Positions 8,994 to 17,680 of a stretch of 64,000 nt of DNA are shown piece after piece. A model generated the notes under the pieces. That model saw only the letters and a list, made by a program, of their open reading frames with translations. It had not been told where the DNA came from and did not search any database. Each line of letters starts with the position of its first letter. Positions within the stretch are counted from its first letter, which is position 1. The stretch covers positions 1 to 64,000 of the forward strand of contig JAGOLX010000018.1 of assembly GCA_017993835.1 (NCBI GenBank), read 5' to 3'. The translations under genes and the position numbers were made by a program. This stretch comes from Phycisphaerae bacterium. Lineage in GTDB: Bacteria; Planctomycetota; Phycisphaerae; Sedimentisphaerales; Anaerobacaceae.

Positions 8994-10151
8994 ATGAAGG
9001 CAAGCAACACATTGTGGCAAGGGCATCTCCTAGGTCTGGCGTCGCTGGTATTCGCGGCTGCCGGGTGTGGCATGTTGCCCGAGCGTACCTCGTCAGAATC
9101 GGCTGGCCGGCTGGTCACCCGAGGGCTTGACGTGCCTCCCCGGACGCGGTTCGGCTGCTATGCGGCCGCGATCCCCGGAATGACATTTCTCGGCCGCAAT
9201 CTGGGGTCTCACAGCTATCATTGGCCGTTCCTGGAGAAGAACGGAATCGTCTACACCTGTCGCGGCGGGCATATCGACCTCGTCCACCTCCGCAACGCCG
9301 CGGACTGGACCGCCTACCTCGCGGCCGACAGTTACAGGCACCTCATGAAGAAGGACCCGCGGTTCTCCTGCAAGATGCCGGTGGACCGCTCGCGGACCCA
9401 CGTGGAAATCGCCTACCCGCGTGGTTGGGATTTCCTGTCCGCTCAGGATCGTTCCGCGATTGCTGAGAAGATGGCGATGGCTCTCGGCCCGTACCTGGCC
9501 TTCACGATGACGACCTGGCACGAGGTCACAACCTGGTACGGCTACAAGTGTACGCTCCTGCCCGTCGAGTACGATTCCGCGTTCAGTTGGGAGGACTCCT
9601 ACTCGAACCTGCTGGGCACGAGGATCGCCCTGCGGGCCCTTCAGGACACGAAGCACTCGTACGATCAGGCGATGACCATCGCGCTGGACGAGGAGATGGC
9701 CGCTCTCGGCATCGTGCCGACGGCCCGCGAGGCCTACCGGGCCAGCCGGTCCATGAAGGGTCAGTGGTACACCGGGACGTGCGTCCTGCTGTTCGACATG
9801 AAGAAACGCAATTTCGACGTCGGACTGGACGACGGGTATGTCACTCCGACTCTCGTGCCGAACGCGTCGTCGTGTCCCCAGGCGCAACCGCAATCCTATC
9901 CGGTCCCGACCCTCGATGCCCTGAGCAACTACGGGTTCACGGTAACGGTTGAAATCGAGCCTCGCGAGTGGGAAAAAGACAAGATCCTGCGGGCCGCGTT
10001 TGGCGACGAACGCCAGAAACGAATCGACCCGACAGTCCATCTGGCCATCATCATGGACCACATCCAGCGGGAGGCGGCCGCGAAGTACGGCCCCCAATAT
10101 GAGCCCGACGTCCCGTGGCCCGAGGCAAGATACGTACGGACAGACAGGTAA
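8994..10151 (+). CDS. DUF4056-like lipoprotein (first of tandem pair)
   Basis: A 385-residue predicted lipoprotein. The signal peptide ends in a lipobox-like FAAAGC, so the mature protein would be lipid-anchored at Cys25. The body contains GGHIDLVHLRNAADWTAYLA and TWHEVTTWYG, with a conserved His-Glu pair; together with SAFSWEDSYSNLLGT these recall the DUF4056 family, whose biochemical role I do not know. The HExxTW stretch could be a metal-binding or catalytic centre (inference). The next gene is a paralogue of the same length class with the same motifs, pointing to a tandem duplication. The near-consensus promoter at 8837 probably drives both. Alternative: an unrelated periplasmic hydrolase family with the same conserved core. 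Confidence 0.7.
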   Translation: MKASNTLWQGHLLGLASLVFAAAGCGMLPERTSSESAGRLVTRGLDVPPRTRFGCYAAAIPGMTFLGRNLGSHSYHWPFLEKNGIVYTCRGGHIDLVHLRNAADWTAYLAADSYRHLMKKDPRFSCKMPVDRSRTHVEIAYPRGWDFLSAQDRSAIAEKMAMALGPYLAFTMTTWHEVTTWYGYKCTLLPVEYDSAFSWEDSYSNLLGTRIALRALQDTKHSYDQAMTIALDEEMAALGIVPTAREAYRASRSMKGQWYTGTCVLLFDMKKRNFDVGLDDGYVTPTLVPNASSCPQAQPQSYPVPTLDALSNYGFTVTVEIEPREWEKDKILRAAFGDERQKRIDPTVHLAIIMDHIQREAAAKYGPQYEPDVPWPEARYVRTDR

Positions 10152-10189
10152 CATCGCCCCGCGGGCACCGGGCGACCAAGGCACAAGGA

Positions 10190-11314
10190 ATGAAAGAACG
10201 CCGAGCTTCCCTTCGACTATCGCTTGCCGGGCTCCTGCTGTTGGCACTCGCAGGGACCGGGTGCCGGATCATCCCCGACAAGGGACTTGCAGTTCCCGCG
10301 GATGAACTGGTTCTCCACGGACTGAATTTCGCGCCGCGAATCCGCTACGGCGCCTATCCCACCTCGATCCTCGGGACCCCCTGGGCCGGCCCGAAGCTCG
10401 GCAACCACGGATACTACTGGCGCCTCTCCGAGAAGAACGGCATCGCCTGCACGTGCCGGGCGGGGCACGTGGACATCATGCACGTTCGCATCGCGGCCGA
10501 CTGGACCGCCTACCTCGCGGGCGAGAGCTACCGGCACATCCTGCGAGGCGACAAGACCTTCGCCTACAAGCTGCTCGTGGACCGGTCGAAGAACCACGTC
10601 GTCCTGTCCTATCCCGAGAACTGGCGGAACCTCCCGCAGGAGGAGCGCCAGCGGATCGCGAAGGAGGTGGCGCTGGCCCTGGGTCCGTACCTGGCCTTCA
10701 CGATGGTCACCTGGCACGAGATCATCACGTGGTACGGGTTCCAGTGCATCGGCCTGCCGACCGAATACGCGTCCGCGTTCAGTTGGGAGGATTCCTACTC
10801 GAACCTGCTGGGCACCATGGTGGCGGCCCGAGCCCTGCGCGACAGCGAGCACTCATACGACAGAGCTATGAAGATCGTCCTCGACGACCAGATGAAAACG
10901 CTCGGCGTCCTGCCCGCCAAGGTCTCGAAGCAGGCGAGCGAGTCCGTCTACGGCGACTGGTACAAGGGCCGGGTCTCGATGTTCGTGGACCTCCGCAGAC
11001 GGAACTTCGACATCGGCCTGGGCGACGGGTACATCACGCCGACGCTGCTGCCGAACCTGGCGGGCTGCGAGGGCGCCAGACCGATTTCCTATCCAGTGCC
11101 CACGCTGGATGCCCTGTCCCGGTATGGCTTTTCCGCCCACGTCGAGATCCAGCCGCGAGAGTGGGAGAAGAACCGGGTCCTGCGCATCGTCTATCCGCAC
11201 ACCAAGGGCAAGCGGATCTTCCCCGCGGAGCACTTCCCCATCATCATGGCCCAGATCCGCCGGGAGGCCGAGGCCAAGTACGGCCGCGAAATGGTCGCCG
11301 ACCCGCACCCCTGA
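10190..11314 (+). CDS. DUF4056-like lipoprotein (second of tandem pair)
   Basis: A 374-residue paralogue of the preceding gene. It starts 38 bases after it, at an ATG preceded by ACAAGGA. The lipobox is LAGTGC (Cys near residue 23). The shared core is nearly colinear: RAGHVDIMHVRIAADWTAYL, ALGPYLAFTMVTWHEIITWY, SAFSWEDSYSNLLGT and the C-terminal REWEKNRVLR. Retention of both the GH-hD-H-R-ADWTAYL motif and the TWHE motif in both copies argues both are functional. They are probably co-transcribed and may act as a pair on the same envelope substrate, but nothing in the sequence tells what that is. Confidence 0.7.
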   Translation: MKERRASLRLSLAGLLLLALAGTGCRIIPDKGLAVPADELVLHGLNFAPRIRYGAYPTSILGTPWAGPKLGNHGYYWRLSEKNGIACTCRAGHVDIMHVRIAADWTAYLAGESYRHILRGDKTFAYKLLVDRSKNHVVLSYPENWRNLPQEERQRIAKEVALALGPYLAFTMVTWHEIITWYGFQCIGLPTEYASAFSWEDSYSNLLGTMVAARALRDSEHSYDRAMKIVLDDQMKTLGVLPAKVSKQASESVYGDWYKGRVSMFVDLRRRNFDIGLGDGYITPTLLPNLAGCEGARPISYPVPTLDALSRYGFSAHVEIQPREWEKNRVLRIVYPHTKGKRIFPAEHFPIIMAQIRREAEAKYGREMVADPHP

Positions 11315-11735
11315 GCGCACGCTGTCGTGTCTGTGAAGAGAAACTGGCCATCGGGTGGTCATGACGAGCGCCGGCCTGCTTGTAGTGTGCCCGTGCAGGC
11401 ATCCATCTGGATCTGGGCCTCGTGCCCTCGGGCATCGCACAAGGGCCGGGCCCCATCCCGACTCCGTCGCTATCGAGGTCTTCTCCCCCGTCCGCGAGGA
11501 TTACCTGCCGAAATGAGCCCTGCACAGGGGTTCTGAGTGAACCCAGCCGGCTTTTGGGTCGATCCTACCTGAGGATGAGCCGGCAATCGGTCTGCGGACC
11601 CATTGTCCCCATTGGTTTGACACAGGTCTGATAATATCGACCGAATCCTGGTTCCTGCTTGTTCGATTTCGATTGAGCCAATTAGTGAATCTGGGTATAA
11701 TGAGCGCTTTGGGATACCTTAGAATCGGGGGTTGT
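11315..11735. other. Intergenic region with promoter and short repeat
   Basis: About 420 bases without a supported gene. It contains a GTAGTGTGCCCGTG-type repeat near 11385-11405, also present near 16358, and a strong promoter for the beta-helix gene at 11673-11701. The rest shows no recognisable RNA or protein. Confidence 0.5.
11673..11701 (+). promoter_or_regulatory. Sigma70-type promoter of the beta-helix gene
   Basis: TTGAGC at 11673 and a perfect TATAAT at 11696 with exactly 17 bases between. The expected start of transcription is near 11708, about 28 bases before the ATG at 11736. Confidence 0.68.
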
Positions 11736-14057
11736 ATGGATAAGCGCATCGCAGCTCTGACGGTACTCGTTCTGGCCTTTTCCTGCTCGGCCGACGTTTT
11801 CACGGTCGACGACGACGGCGTGGCGGATTTTCAGACTATCCAGGACGCCATCGACAACTCCTGGCACGGCGACACGATCATCGTCATGCCGGGAACCTAC
11901 GAGGAGCAAATCGTCTTCGGTGGTCGGCAGATCACCGTCCGCAGCGAAGATCCCGAGGACCCCAACGTGGTGGCAAACACCGTGATTGCCTCGGACTCCG
12001 ACGCCGGCGTCCTCTTCGAGTTCGGCGAGAACGAGGATTCCGTGCTGATGGGCCTGACCATCACAGGGGCCGGGATCCTCTGCACCGGCGCCTCGCCCAC
12101 CCTCTTCGGCAACGTCATCCGCGACTGCGCCGGGGTCGGCATCCTGGGCCAGAGCGACGCCCGCCCGACAATCGTCGCCAACCAGATCCTCGACAACGCA
12201 CAGGAAGGCATCCTCGCCTGCGACGGCCTCATCCAGAGCAACCTCCTCTCCGGCAACACCGCCGGCATCGCCTCCTGCACCGGCTCGATCCTCGACAACA
12301 CCATCGCCCACAGCACCGCAGGCGGCGGCCTGTGCTCCTGCACCGGCGAGATCGCCCGCAATCTGATCGTGGGCAACTACGTCCCCACCCTGGGTGGCGG
12401 ACTCTACCAGTGCACCGGCGAGGTCCACCACAACGTCATCGCAGGCAACCGGGCCGACCAACAAGGCGGCGGACTCTACGGCTGCACATCCCCCATCTAC
12501 AACAACACCATCGTCGGCAACCGCGCCGGCGAGGCCGGCGGCGCCCTCAGCGAGTGCCCGACCGCCGTGTACAACAACATTATCGCCTTCAACAAGGCGC
12601 CGGTCGGAGCCGGCTTATACGGCGAGTACACGAACACGTACAATGCCTTCTGGAGCAATAGCGGCGGCAATTTCGCCGGCGGGGCCGCCGCCGGGACCGG
12701 CGACATGTCCGTCAATCCGCGATTCGCTTCCAACGGTTCCTGGGACGACAACGGCACCACGGACGCCAACGACGATTCCTGGGTGAATGGCGACTATCAT
12801 CTGCAATCCGAGATCGGCCGCTGGGACGCCAACGAGCGATCCTGGGTGGTCGATAGCCAGACCAGCCGGTGCATCGACGCGGGAGACCCGAGTTCAACCT
12901 GGGCCGCGGAACTATGGCCCCACGGACGGCGCATCAATCTCGGCGCCTACGGCGGGACCGCCCAGGCGAGCATGTCCTCCTCCGACGCGGGTCTGGCGAC
13001 GGATCTGGATTCCGACGGGAGCGTCGGGGCGCCCGACCTCATGCTGCTCGCGGAGAGCTGGCTGACCGACGAGGCGCCGGTAGCCGCAGATCTCGACCGC
13101 GATGGCGACGTGGACTCGTCCGATCTGGCAATCCTGGCACTGGACTGGGGGACCGGGCCGGCCGGCCCGCCGACCCCGAGTCCAATGACGTTCGCCACCG
13201 CGCCGAAGGCGACGGGACCCTACTCGATCGCGATGGTCGCCACGAAGGCGACGTCCACGGACGGGACCGCAGTGGAATACTACTTCGAGGACTACTACTC
13301 GCCCGCGTACAACAGCGGATGGCTGTCGTACAAGGCAAACGAGGAGCCTCGGTGGGAGGACACCGGCCTGTCGCCGTTGACGCGCTACACCTATCGCGTC
13401 AAGGCCCGCAACCGGGGCAACCGGTTGGCAACCGAGTGGTCCGAGCCGCTCGGTGCGGTGACGACGCAGGAAGATTTCACCGCCCCGAAGCCGAACCCGA
13501 TGACCTGGCAGACGGAGCCCTACGCCGTCTCCGCGACGCTGGTCCGCATGATCGCGACGACCGCCGCCGACATCAGCGGCGTCGAGTACCAGTTCGAGTG
13601 CACCTCGGACCCCAACTACAGCAGCGATTGGCAGGACAGCGCGACCTGCGAGATTGCCGACCTGCCCGACGGATACTACACGTTCCGAGTCTGGGCGAGG
13701 GACAAGTCGCCTTATCAGAACACGACATCCGCATCCAACGAGGTGTCCGTGGATCTGCTGCCGCCGACGCCCGACCCGATGGAGTGGGCGTCCGAGCCGG
13801 ACGAGATCAATGGCGGCGGAGGCACCTTCGACTACTACGCCGCCATGACCGCGGTCGAAGCGAGCGACGACGCCGGCGTCGAATACTTCTTCCAGTGTAC
13901 GACGGAGTCCGCTTTCAGCAGCGGCTGGCAGTCCTCTCCCGAGTACAAGGTCAAGGTCGGCCGCTCCGGCCAGCAACATCGGTTCCGAGTCAAGGCCCGC
14001 GACACCTCGCCCAGCCACAACGAGACCGGCTGGTCCTCCCTCGTGGTGGCCAGATAG
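11736..14057 (+). CDS. Secreted parallel beta-helix protein with dockerin-like and Fn3-like modules
   Basis: A 773-residue exported protein. After a signal peptide (residues 1-19) comes FTVDDDGVADFQTIQDAID, the opening of NosD/pectate-lyase-like beta-helix proteins. About 270 residues of short right-handed-helix repeats follow, with NTI and GGGLY turns. Around residues 425-470 sit two dockerin-type calcium repeats: DLDSDGSVGAPDLMLLAESW and DLDRDGDVDSSDLAILALDW. The C-terminus has three modules of about 95 residues, each with a VEY-F-C/D...YxSGW core, resembling Fn3 or bacterial surface repeats. The architecture fits an extracellular polysaccharide-binding or -cleaving protein held in a cell-surface assembly. 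A catalytic site cannot be assigned by eye. The ATG at 11736 follows a strong promoter. Confidence 0.75.
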   Translation: MDKRIAALTVLVLAFSCSADVFTVDDDGVADFQTIQDAIDNSWHGDTIIVMPGTYEEQIVFGGRQITVRSEDPEDPNVVANTVIASDSDAGVLFEFGENEDSVLMGLTITGAGILCTGASPTLFGNVIRDCAGVGILGQSDARPTIVANQILDNAQEGILACDGLIQSNLLSGNTAGIASCTGSILDNTIAHSTAGGGLCSCTGEIARNLIVGNYVPTLGGGLYQCTGEVHHNVIAGNRADQQGGGLYGCTSPIYNNTIVGNRAGEAGGALSECPTAVYNNIIAFNKAPVGAGLYGEYTNTYNAFWSNSGGNFAGGAAAGTGDMSVNPRFASNGSWDDNGTTDANDDSWVNGDYHLQSEIGRWDANERSWVVDSQTSRCIDAGDPSSTWAAELWPHGRRINLGAYGGTAQASMSSSDAGLATDLDSDGSVGAPDLMLLAESWLTDEAPVAADLDRDGDVDSSDLAILALDWGTGPAGPPTPSPMTFATAPKATGPYSIAMVATKATSTDGTAVEYYFEDYYSPAYNSGWLSYKANEEPRWEDTGLSPLTRYTYRVKARNRGNRLATEWSEPLGAVTTQEDFTAPKPNPMTWQTEPYAVSATLVRMIATTAADISGVEYQFECTSDPNYSSDWQDSATCEIADLPDGYYTFRVWARDKSPYQNTTSASNEVSVDLLPPTPDPMEWASEPDEINGGGGTFDYYAAMTAVEASDDAGVEYFFQCTTESAFSSGWQSSPEYKVKVGRSGQQHRFRVKARDTSPSHNETGWSSLVVAR

Positions 14058-14116
14058 GAGCCACGCAGCGTCCCATCGACGGGGTTACGCTGCACGCCGC
14101 CAACGGACTATCCGCT

Positions 14117-14271
14117 GAAACTCGAAGCGCGAAACTCGAAATCCGAGACAAATTCAAATTGGGGAAATCCAAGTGCTCGAAACGCTGTCGCCGGTCGGGC
14201 GAGCGGTTTTGGATTTGGCATTTCGGTCATTCGTGCTTGTTTCGGATTTCGAGTTTCGAATCTCGGATTTC
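14117..14271. repeat. MITE-like palindromic repeat, copy A
   Basis: About 155 bases with inverted ends built on CTCGAAATCCGA-ACAA and TTGTTTCGGATTTCGAG, and an interior containing AAACGCTGTCGCCGGTCGGG and TCGGTCATTCGTGC. The same element occurs in opposite orientation at 14751-14900 and in degraded form near 46581-46706. It sits immediately upstream of the archease gene. No protein is encoded. Confidence 0.75.
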
Positions 14272-14318
14272 TTCTGCTACCATGAGGCGCGTCTCGCAGA
14301 CATGGAGCATCGCGTGTT

Positions 14319-14741
14319 ATGGCCACAGGGCACTGGGAGCATTTCTCGCATCCGGCGGACATCGGCATTCGCGGCGTGGGACCGACCCGTGAGGACGCCT
14401 TCGCCCAGGCGGCGACCGCACTGACCGCGGTCCTGGTCGATCCCGCGAAGGTCGAGCCCCGAGAGGCGGTCGAGATCGTCTGCACCGAGCAGGACGACGA
14501 GATGCTCTTCATGAGTTGGCTGGCGTCGCTGCTCTACGAGATGGACACGCGAAGGATGCTGTTCAGCCGATTCGAGATCGAGCCGATCGAGGGCGGCATC
14601 CGGGCGAAGGCCTGGGGCGAGCCGATCGACGTCGCCAGGCACGAGCCCGCGGTCGAAGTGAAGGCGGCCACCTACGCCGGCCTGAAGGTCCAAAGGGACG
14701 CCGCCGGCAACTGGCTCGCCCAGTGCATCGTGGATGTGTAG
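14319..14741 (+). CDS. Archease, RtcB activator
   Basis: A 140-residue archease. In known systems this small protein binds the tRNA-splicing ligase RtcB and speeds its guanylylation, allowing multiple turnovers. The family signature is clear: HPADIGIRGVGPTREDAFAQAA at the N-terminus with the metal-binding Asp, DDEMLFMSWLASLLYEMD in the middle, and HEPAVEVKAATYAGLKV then CIVDV at the end. Length matches the family (about 140). The rtcB gene follows 180 bases downstream on the same strand, the usual pairing, but here the gap is filled by an inverted palindromic repeat, and another copy lies just upstream of this gene. No clear Shine-Dalgarno precedes the ATG. Confidence 0.9.
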   Translation: MATGHWEHFSHPADIGIRGVGPTREDAFAQAATALTAVLVDPAKVEPREAVEIVCTEQDDEMLFMSWLASLLYEMDTRRMLFSRFEIEPIEGGIRAKAWGEPIDVARHEPAVEVKAATYAGLKVQRDAAGNWLAQCIVDV

Positions 14742-14750
14742 GAAGAGAAG

Positions 14751-14900
14751 CACGAAGTCCGAAGTTCGAAATCCGAAACAAGCACGAATGACCGAAATCG
14801 CAAATTTGAAACAGATCGCCCGACCGGCGACAGCGTTTCGAGCCTTTGGGTTTTTCCAATTTGAATTTGTTTCGGATTTCGAGTTTCGGATTTCGGATTT
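14751..14900. repeat. MITE-like palindromic repeat, copy B (inverted relative to copy A)
   Basis: The reverse complement of this segment reads almost identically to 14117-14271, including AAACGCTGTCGCCGGTCGGG and CGGTCATTCGTGCTTGTTTC. It occupies nearly all of the gap between archease and rtcB. Because the two copies are inverted, their transcript could fold back and loop out the archease message (inference). Confidence 0.75.
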
Positions 14901-14920
14901 GTTTGCAGGGAGCAGAAGAG

Positions 14921-16351
14921 ATGTTCGCCAAGAGATTGCAGAAGCAGGGAGAAGCCTGCTGGGTCATTGAGCCGTTCGACAGGATGCGGGCGCCGGTGGT
15001 CGTCTTCGCCGACGAAGAACTGGTCCGCGAGATGGAAGAGCAGGTCTACCAGCAGGCGGCCAACGTGGCGGCTCTGCCGGGGATCGTGACGGCCTCGTAC
15101 GCGATGGCCGACGCCCACTGGGGTTACGGCTTCCCCATCGGAGGCGTCGCCGCCTTCGATCCGAACGAAGGCGGGATCATCTCCGCCGGCGGCGTCGGCT
15201 TCGACATCTCCTGCGGCGTCCGCGCCCTCCGCACCGGCCTTACCTATGACCAGATCCAGGGCAAGGAGAAGGAGCTGGCCGACGTCCTGGCCCGGCGTAT
15301 CCCCGCGGGCGTCGGCAGCGAGGGCCGGATCAAGCTCTCCGCGTCGCAGATGGACGACATGCTCCTGGGCGGCGCCCTCTGGGCGGTCGAAGAGGGTTAC
15401 GGCGCCCGGAACGACCTCAAGTACATCGAGGAGGGAGGCCGGGTGTCCGGCGCCGAGCCGCGATACGTCTCCGACCACGCCAAGCAGCGACAGGAGAAAG
15501 AGGTCGGCACGCTCGGCTCGGGCAACCACTACCTCGAAGTCCAGCGCGTGACCGCAGTCTACGACGAGGACATCGCCAAGGTCTACGGCCTGGCCCTCAA
15601 CGACATCATGGTGATGATCCACTGCGGCTCGCGCGGCCTCGGCCACCAGATCGCCACGGACTTCGCGCCGCGGATGATCAAGGCGGCCGCCGAGCACGGC
15701 CTGGAGCTGGCCGACCGCGAGCTGGCCTGCGCCCCGATCCAATCCGACGTGGGACGCCAGTATTACGGCGCGATGTGCGCCGGGATCAACTGCGCCCTGG
15801 CCAACCGCGAGGTCCTCACGCACCTGACGCGGGAGGCCTTCGCCAGGCTCTTCCCGCAGGCGGATCTGACGCTGCTCTACGACGTCTCGCACAACACGTG
15901 CAAGGTCGAGGAGCACAAGATCGACGGCAAGCCCAGGAAGCTCTACGTCCATCGCAAGGGCGCGACACGGGCCTTCGGGCCGGGACATCCCTCGCTGCCG
16001 GAGGACCTGCGCCCGGTCGGCCAGCCCGTCCTCATCGGCGGCACGATGGGCACCGCCTCCTACATCCTGGCGGGCACGAACGAGGGCATGGGCCTGTCCT
16101 TCGGCTCCTGCTGTCACGGCGCCGGTCGGGCCGTGAGCCGCAGCCAGGCCACCAAACGCTGGCACGGCAAGGACATCGTCATGCACCTGGCCCAGAAAGG
16201 CATCGTCATCCGCGGCTCGTCCATGCGCGGAATCGCCGAGGAGGCGCCGGGCGCCTACAAGGACGTGTCCGTCGTCGTCGACGCCACAGAGAAAGCGGGC
16301 CTGGCCCGCAAGGTCGCCCGCCTGGAGCCGCTGGCCTGCGTGAAAGGCTGA
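14921..16351 (+). CDS. rtcB: RNA-splicing ligase RtcB
   Basis: A 476-residue RtcB ligase, which joins RNA 2',3'-cyclic-phosphate or 3'-phosphate ends to 5'-OH ends using GTP and Mn(II), acting in RNA repair or tRNA splicing. Visible family motifs are ADAHWGYGFPIGGVAAFD, GGVGFDISCGVRAL (metal-binding Cys), LGSGNHYLEVQ, IHCGSRGLGHQIA, DVSHNTCKVEEHK and CHGAGRAVSR with the His that carries the GMP intermediate. Length is normal. The start at 14921 follows GCAGAAGAG and gives the family-like N-terminus; the longer open frame upstream is the repeat element. Paired with archease upstream. No rtcA or rtcR-type regulator is visible in the window. Confidence 0.95.
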   Translation: MFAKRLQKQGEACWVIEPFDRMRAPVVVFADEELVREMEEQVYQQAANVAALPGIVTASYAMADAHWGYGFPIGGVAAFDPNEGGIISAGGVGFDISCGVRALRTGLTYDQIQGKEKELADVLARRIPAGVGSEGRIKLSASQMDDMLLGGALWAVEEGYGARNDLKYIEEGGRVSGAEPRYVSDHAKQRQEKEVGTLGSGNHYLEVQRVTAVYDEDIAKVYGLALNDIMVMIHCGSRGLGHQIATDFAPRMIKAAAEHGLELADRELACAPIQSDVGRQYYGAMCAGINCALANREVLTHLTREAFARLFPQADLTLLYDVSHNTCKVEEHKIDGKPRKLYVHRKGATRAFGPGHPSLPEDLRPVGQPVLIGGTMGTASYILAGTNEGMGLSFGSCCHGAGRAVSRSQATKRWHGKDIVMHLAQKGIVIRGSSMRGIAEEAPGAYKDVSVVVDATEKAGLARKVARLEPLACVKG

Positions 16352-16441
16352 GCGTTCGTAGTGTGCCCGTGAGGGCATATCCTGCTTGTGGCTCGTGACC
16401 GGTGTCTCGTGGCCCGACTCGCGAGGCACGGGCCAGACACT

Positions 16442-16466
16442 GTCATTCCTGCGAAAGCAGGAATCC
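16442..16466. repeat. GTCATTCC palindromic repeat
   Basis: A perfect hairpin built from ATTCCTGC and GCAGGAAT around GAAA. The same family recurs at 285-309, 16500-16524, 31495-31519 and 45973-45997, in both orientations and only between genes. Confidence 0.7.
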
Positions 16467-16499
16467 AGTAACCATGGCATGCGACAAATCCCAGGAAGT

Positions 16500-16524
16500 G
16501 GATTCCCGCGTCCGCGGGAATGAC
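16500..16524. repeat. GTCATTCC palindromic repeat (opposite orientation)
   Basis: GGATTCCCGCG/CGCGGGAATGAC hairpin, 33 bases from another copy in the opposite orientation, a paired arrangement like that of REP clusters. Confidence 0.65.
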
Positions 16525-16798
16525 ATTCCAGGGGCTCCGTGAACCCCTACTGTACCCGCGCAGATGCGGACATGCCCCCCCCACCGTTTGGAGGCGTCTG
16601 AAGCAGACAGATGCTCTACTGTGTTCAGCATGACAAGTCCGAATGCAGCGACGCAACACACACGACGCAGAACGCAACACGCCAAGGGAGACGGATTTTG
16701 CGAGGGCGATGGCGGGCGTCACGTGGTAGAATACTCCCGGCCTGCGTTCCGCGTCGCGGTCGGTCGGGGGCGGGCGGGTTCTTTGCTGGAGGCAGATC

Positions 16799-17647
16799 AT
16801 GTCGGATGCAACCATGCCCACGGGCAAGATCGGCAATCTCACGATCGGCCGGCTCATCATCGGCGGCAACCAGTTCAGCGGGTGGTCGCACAGCCGGGAC
16901 CTGAAGTACCTGCGCGAGCTGTTCAAGGCGTACGCCACGCCGGAACGGATCATGCAGACACTGGAACTGGCGGAGGAGAGCGGCATCAACACGATCCTCT
17001 CCGGTGAGGCCGACTACATCACCCGGTACAACAAAGAGCGCGGCGGCAAGATGCAATGGATCGCCCAGGTGCATCCCAGCACCACGGACCTGACGAGCAA
17101 CATCAAGCGGGCCATCGACGTCGGGGCTGCGGCCGCCTACGTCCAGGGCGGAGTCGGCGACAGCTTCGTCAAGGGCGGGCGGGTCGATCTGCTCGGCAAG
17201 GCGCTGGACTTCATCCAGAGCCAGGGCATCCCCGGCGGCATCGGCGGCCACTCCATCCAGGTGCCCATGGCGGTGGAGAAGGCAGGGATCAAGCCCAATT
17301 TCTACATGAAGACGCTGCACCACGGGGACTACTGGTCCGCGACCCCGCCGGAGAAGCGGGTCGAGTTCAACGTGGACAGCAACAGCGGCGACGACCACGA
17401 CAACATCTGGTCCATCACGCCGGAGAAGGATATCGAGTTCATGAAGACCGTCGCGGCGCCCTGGATCGCGTTCAAGGTCCTGGCGGCCGGCGCGATTCAC
17501 CCCAGCAGCGGATTCCAGTACGCCTTCGAGGGCGGCGCGGACTTCATCTGCGTCGGCATGTTCGACTTCCAGATCCGCGAGAACGCGATCATCACCCGGA
17601 AGGCGGTGGCGGCCTGCCAGAACCGGGCACGCCCCTGGAGGGCGTGA
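16799..17647 (+). CDS. Uncharacterised TIM-barrel-like protein
   Basis: A 282-residue cytoplasmic protein whose family I recognise only in outline. It reads like an alternating beta/alpha barrel: IGRLIIGGNQFSGW at the start, INTILSGEADYITRYN, MQWIAQVHPST, GAAAAYVQGGVGDSFV, GIGGHSIQVPMAVEKAG, then PWIAFKVLAAGAIHP and ADFICVGMFDFQI at the end. The opening resembles aldo/keto reductases, but the catalytic Asp-Tyr-Lys-His set is not obvious. The late FKVLAAGAI and FICVGMFDFQI segments resemble the phosphate-binding end of barrel enzymes. GGAGG six bases upstream supports the start. It converges with the lptG-like gene across 33 bases. No neighbour suggests a substrate. Confidence 0.6.
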   Translation: MSDATMPTGKIGNLTIGRLIIGGNQFSGWSHSRDLKYLRELFKAYATPERIMQTLELAEESGINTILSGEADYITRYNKERGGKMQWIAQVHPSTTDLTSNIKRAIDVGAAAAYVQGGVGDSFVKGGRVDLLGKALDFIQSQGIPGGIGGHSIQVPMAVEKAGIKPNFYMKTLHHGDYWSATPPEKRVEFNVDSNSGDDHDNIWSITPEKDIEFMKTVAAPWIAFKVLAAGAIHPSSGFQYAFEGGADFICVGMFDFQIRENAIITRKAVAACQNRARPWRA

Positions 17648-17680
17648 CAGGCGACGAGCGAGCCGGGCGCGCCGGGCAGC

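Larger units (their letters stand above)
16352..16798. other. Intergenic region with several palindromic repeats
   Basis: About 450 bases without a supported gene. It holds a GTGTGCCCGTGAGGGCAT hairpin near 16360 and two copies of the CATTCC-palindrome family in opposite orientation (16442-16466 and 16500-16524). No promoter is convincing, but GGAGG lies six bases before the ATG at 16799. Confidence 0.5.

Noticed and set aside
11600-11645. TTGACA followed by TAATAT near 11616
   Set aside because: The two boxes are only about eight bases apart, too close for a promoter; the pair at 11673-11701 fits much better.
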